From the NCBI GenBank assembly GCA_029866325.1, contig JARWZO010000011.1, positions 1 through 64,000 of the forward strand: a stretch of 64,000 bases of DNA, in the 5' to 3' direction. The translations under genes and the position numbers were made by a program. Shown piece after piece: positions 63,355 through 64,000 of the stretch (position 1 is the stretch's first letter; every line of letters starts with the position of its first letter). The notes under the pieces were generated by a model. The model did not search any database, had not been told where the DNA came from, and worked only from the letters and a program-made list of their open reading frames with translations. This DNA is from Fluviicola sp. GTDB taxonomy: Bacteria > Bacteroidota > Bacteroidia > Flavobacteriales_D > Crocinitomicaceae.

Positions 63355-64000
63355 TTAAAAAGTAATTCCGAAAACACCTGCGATGGAAAGAATAACCGTT
63401 TGTTCTGTTTGCAAAGAAGTGACAACATCCAATACTTTCGGTCTTTCAGCAGGAAGAACAATTGCCTGATCAAAAGGAGTGTACATCAATCCGATCAGAT
63501 TTTCCGTTGTTTGAAAACGAGCCAATAGTTCCGTGTTTTTAGTGGCATCAGCTTCGGCTACCAAATCTTCCAATGCATATCCTGTTACAATGGTACCGCT
63601 AACACGGGTGTAATTTCCTTGGTAAAGATTTGAAATGGCTAATGCGTTCAGGTAAATATCGCGGTGGGTGTTGTCAGAGAAACAAGAGTGCTCGTCTTCC
63701 TGATTCGAATTTTCGTAAGCAACATAAATACGCTCACCTGCCAATTCTATGCCACTTAAAACGCGAAGAGAATTGAACATTTTACGCAAAGCAGTGTTGC
63801 TGTCCATTGCAAGAAATGTTTGACGGTAATTGCCAGCACCGTTCGGGTCCCAGGCATCACTCACCTGTTGCAAAGCAGCTACCAGAATATCCCCTAACAC
63901 TTTCAGGTATTCACCTCTTCGTTGTTGATTACTGTTTGTTCCACCAACTGTTAAATAATCTGTATAAGATCTGGCTCCCGCTCCGCTTGCATCAAGGTCT
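63355..64000 (-). CDS. Imelysin-family protein, 5' end outside window
   Basis: The open frame continues to the window edge (215 residues seen; the N-terminus is missing). The signature SCFSDNTHRD and the upstream EDEH, plus helical repeats (TALRKMFNSLRVLSGIELAGERIYVAYE, ENLIGLMYTPFDQAIV), fit imelysin/insulin-cleaving-peptidase-like M75 proteins, now seen as iron- or haem-binding periplasmic proteins. It is upstream of the DHOR gene with a 9-bp gap and so in one operon. The frame reads past the internal GTG at 63900 into YLTVGGTNSNQQRRGEYLK. Confidence 0.88.
   Translation of the reverse strand, partial: DLDASGAGARSYTDYLTVGGTNSNQQRRGEYLKVLGDILVAALQQVSDAWDPNGAGNYRQTFLAMDSNTALRKMFNSLRVLSGIELAGERIYVAYENSNQEDEHSCFSDNTHRDIYLNALAISNLYQGNYTRVSGTIVTGYALEDLVAEADATKNTELLARFQTTENLIGLMYTPFDQAIVLPAERPKVLDVVTSLQTEQTVILSIAGVFGITF

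Overview
The window comes from a chromosome of the phylum Bacteroidota, most likely order Flavobacteriales (Fluviicola/Crocinitomicaceae-like gene content; the family is inference). The evidence is: type IX secretion (T9SS) cargo with C-terminal sorting or gliding-motility CHU_C domains, a PorP/SprF-family protein paired with a large HYR-repeat adhesin, FtsX/LolE permeases, and many promoters matching the Bacteroidota -7 element TAnnTTTG. Shine-Dalgarno sites are almost absent. I found no rRNA, tRNA, CRISPR array, prophage or intact insertion sequence.

Layout. 1-7.5 kb: partial secreted multi-domain protein, an SDR-family protein lacking the usual catalytic Tyr/Lys, a choice-of-anchor-L/CHU_C protein and an FtsX-type permease. 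7.5-20.3 kb: NamZ-type muramidase, purE, HYR adhesin plus PorP/SprF partner, PlsC-type acyltransferase, a zeta-like kinase with a tiny overlapping gene, then the leftward run hpt-adk-obg-PAP2-crcB, and purK. 20.4-29.6 kb: a 1423-residue sensor/phosphatase (propeller, Y_Y_Y, PAS, SpoIIE), LolE-like permease with rbfA, a small T9SS protein and an MsbA-like ABC exporter. 29.7-35.8 kb: TonB-dependent receptor with a TPR-adenylate cyclase, and an M28 peptidase. 36.1-37.7 kb: the most interesting locus, an MNIO (DUF692) enzyme preceded by two tandem 60-residue peptides that both end in DCPxCGMG, which looks like a compact RiPP-type system. 38.1-51.7 kb: outer-membrane barrel coupled to waaA (Kdo transferase), an esterase, LOG-family protein, a 1137-residue BNR/PKD T9SS protein, YcxB-like and Tat-signal proteins, uvrA and a MltD-like transglycosylase. 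51.7-52.5 kb: a frameshifted four-helix-bundle (23S intervening-sequence-type) gene inside two direct repeats exactly 600 bp apart. 52.5-60.3 kb: a six-gene leftward surface-polysaccharide operon (asnB, GT4, Wza-like, Wzc-like, rmlC, WecA-like). 60.4-64 kb: dacB, then a di-haem oxidoreductase and an imelysin-family protein (cut by the window end).

Two themes cross the window. First, several genes (SDR, zeta, purK, rbfA, ABC exporter, 42-kb hypothetical, asnB) have the -7 promoter element only 4-7 nt before the start codon, which predicts leaderless or almost leaderless mRNAs; a second class has 17-22 nt. Second, intergenic gaps hold several distinct families of palindromic repeats, one present in two copies with an 18-bp palindrome beside it. 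All similarity statements come from reading motifs by eye; no database search was run.
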